A stretch of 64,000 nucleotides of DNA from Whitmania pigra (Eukaryota > Annelida > Clitellata > Hirudinida > Haemopidae). Made by a program: the position numbers and the translations under genes. Of this stretch, positions 62,679-64,000 are shown piece after piece. The stretch spans positions 547,501 to 611,500 of the forward strand of contig JAJTWR010000450.1 in NCBI GenBank assembly GCA_021613335.1, read 5' to 3'. Numbering within the stretch: the first letter of the stretch is position 1; every line of letters starts with the position of its first letter. Under the pieces are notes generated by a model. That model made no database searches. It was not told the origin of the DNA and was given only the letters and a program-made list of their open reading frames with translations.

Positions 62679-63410
62679 TGATGATGACGATGATGATCCG
62701 AGATTCTGACACTAATTGTTTCTGTGATTGTTATTATTCAATTCATAGGTAGACTGGATGATTGAAAATATATTTGCTTAGATGGATGTATGATTGAATG
62801 ACTTGATGGATGGATTGATGGATAGAGGAATGAATGTGTAAATTGACGGAGAGATAGATTTTCTTTTAAGAATTACATTTAAAATTTAATTTAATTTAAT
62901 TCCAAATTCCATGAAATTCGAGTGGAAATCTTGTCACGTACGTTGCTCAACGAATTCTTTGAAAGACGCCCCTATTGGTGGTTATAAATAACCCTTTTGC
63001 TACCCCTACTGAGATTGGTTGATTGTTTTGTTGAGAATCCTCGAGTGTGAAGGACGTTGATAAATAACAGGAAGCTCCTTATTGGACAGATTCAAATTAA
63101 TGATCAGCTGTGATTGGTGGATTTAAACTAATGATAAGCTGTGAGTGGTGGATTTAAACTAATGATAAGCTGTGATTGGTGGATTCAAATTCAAATAAAT
63201 TACCACGTCTGGGTATGAACACCAATTACGTTGCTTTTTAATAAAATTAAACAATAAGAAATTAAAGGTCGTAAGCATAATATTTACAGTTAATAATATT
63301 AATTAATTGTTACACAATAGAATATAATTGTTAGCATATAAATATTTATAACAAACTATTTAATAATAGTGTTTTAGATTTCATTTCTTCTGGGTTCATC
63401 ATTCTATACG
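62371..63410. other. Spacer with repeats and a promoter-like stretch
   Basis: A (GAT/GAC)n tract lies at 62622-62698. At 62972-62992 an ATTGG (inverted CCAAT) is followed by TATAAATA. A 31-bp tandem repeat at 63090-63196 carries AGCTGTGATTGGTGGATTTA in about three copies, each with another ATTGG or near variant. Nothing else is supported. Confidence 0.5.
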
Positions 63411-63605
63411 ATGGCGATGACGCTTTTAGGTGACCTTGTGATCCTTTCAGGTGATCTTGTGAACTTTGAACTTTTCCGATTGACGAAGATCGATAGCTTG
63501 AGAATGAGGTTCTTTAACGAGTCGCCGCCTGGAAACGGTGTTGTTGTGATGGATGCGTTCGTAATGGTTTCGAGATTTCAGAGACGGTTGCTATGGCAGC
63601 GATGA
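63411..63605 (+). CDS. Candidate short ORF in a GC-richer island
   Basis: An ATG-started 64-codon frame lies in a stretch of clearly higher GC than its flanks. It begins MAMTLLGDLVILSGDLV and ends RLLWQR. No family recognised. The first third is a degenerate repeat (GGTGACCTTGTGATC, then GGTGATCTTGTGAAC), so the island may be regulatory rather than coding. It contains TGAACTTTGAAC (63460-63471), a DR1-type nuclear-receptor site, and GTTGCTATGGCAGC (63588-63601), close to an RFX X-box. Confidence 0.25.
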   Translation: MAMTLLGDLVILSGDLVNFELFRLTKIDSLRMRFFNESPPGNGVVVMDAFVMVSRFQRRLLWQR

Positions 63606-64000
63606 AGCTTAATTGTCGTTATTAGTATTTATTATAACCATTATTAATTATTTATTAATTATCGTTATCCTCGTTTAGTTATGATGTTTTAAAAATTTAT
63701 TTATATTTATTATTATGATGTAATTTATTAACAACTAATTGTTCATTTATTTGTATTATTATTATAAAATAGTTTATTAAAAAGTAATAATTATTATATT
63801 TTCATTAGAAAAATTTATTTATATTTTCATTGAAATTAATGGACCAGAATGATACACCACCCCCAGTCCATTGGTTTCTTAAAATCGAAAACGAAACCTT
63901 TGCAAACCTCCACCGGAAATCACGTCTGGAATTCCAAATCAATGTAGCGTAAAGTTGCTTATTTGCTGAATTGCAGATGAAAAATTATAATCAGCGATAA
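63606..64000. other. AT-rich spacer to the window edge
   Basis: No exon supported; a more complex stretch at 63840-63960 is too short to judge. Confidence 0.5.

Overview
This window is metazoan nuclear DNA. Genes are split into many short exons by AT-rich introns with GT...AG borders. Exons are visibly more GC-rich than their surroundings, and the spacers are full of trinucleotide microsatellites (ATT, ATC, GAT), minisatellites and small transposons. Gene content is that of a bilaterian animal. An annelid or leech-like spiralian is my best guess, because of gene style, repeat style and one secreted PAN/apple-like protein, but the window does not prove it.

Layout. 1-4437 is repeats and spacer, including a small hAT-type MITE. 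4438-13542 (+) is a complete 26-exon DYNC2I1/WDR60 gene (ciliary dynein-2 intermediate chain). 13543-17658 holds a DNA-transposon-like element, a candidate 65-residue gene and a two-exon gene for a small secreted cysteine-rich protein. 17659-18572 (-) is HIGD1, head-to-head with the AMPK beta subunit gene (+, 19267-21246), which converges on RPSA (-, 21477-22789). 24229-33155 (+) is a 17-exon ARNT. 35436-39191 (+) is PIGO. 39930-44503 (+) is a 19-exon HSD17B4 (MFE-2) that lacks the SCP2 domain and ends in SKL. 45254-46647 (-) is a three-finger C2H2 protein.

From 46648 to 64000 the DNA is gene-poor. It holds an orphan CHAF1B-like exon, two or three isolated exon-like islands, very long compound microsatellites, a 608-bp hAT-type MITE with perfect terminal repeats and an 8-bp target duplication, and a 5'-truncated LINE.

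I assembled every main gene by hand from splice sites and reading frame. Each model closes to a whole number of codons: DYNC2I1 1036 aa, HIGD1 92, PRKAB 256, RPSA 292, ARNT 701, PIGO 1067, HSD17B4 612, zinc finger 355. The genes do not form one pathway. They are housekeeping or core cell-biology genes: cilium transport, respiratory-chain assembly, energy sensing, translation, hypoxia/xenobiotic transcription, GPI anchors and peroxisomal beta-oxidation. HIGD1 and ARNT are both tied to hypoxia in other animals, but nothing here shows linked regulation.

No wholly new multi-gene system was found. The best novel leads are the secreted eight-cysteine protein, two hAT-type MITE families, the SCP2-less HSD17B4, and the ARNT intron whose GTT and AAC repeats could pair around a splice acceptor.
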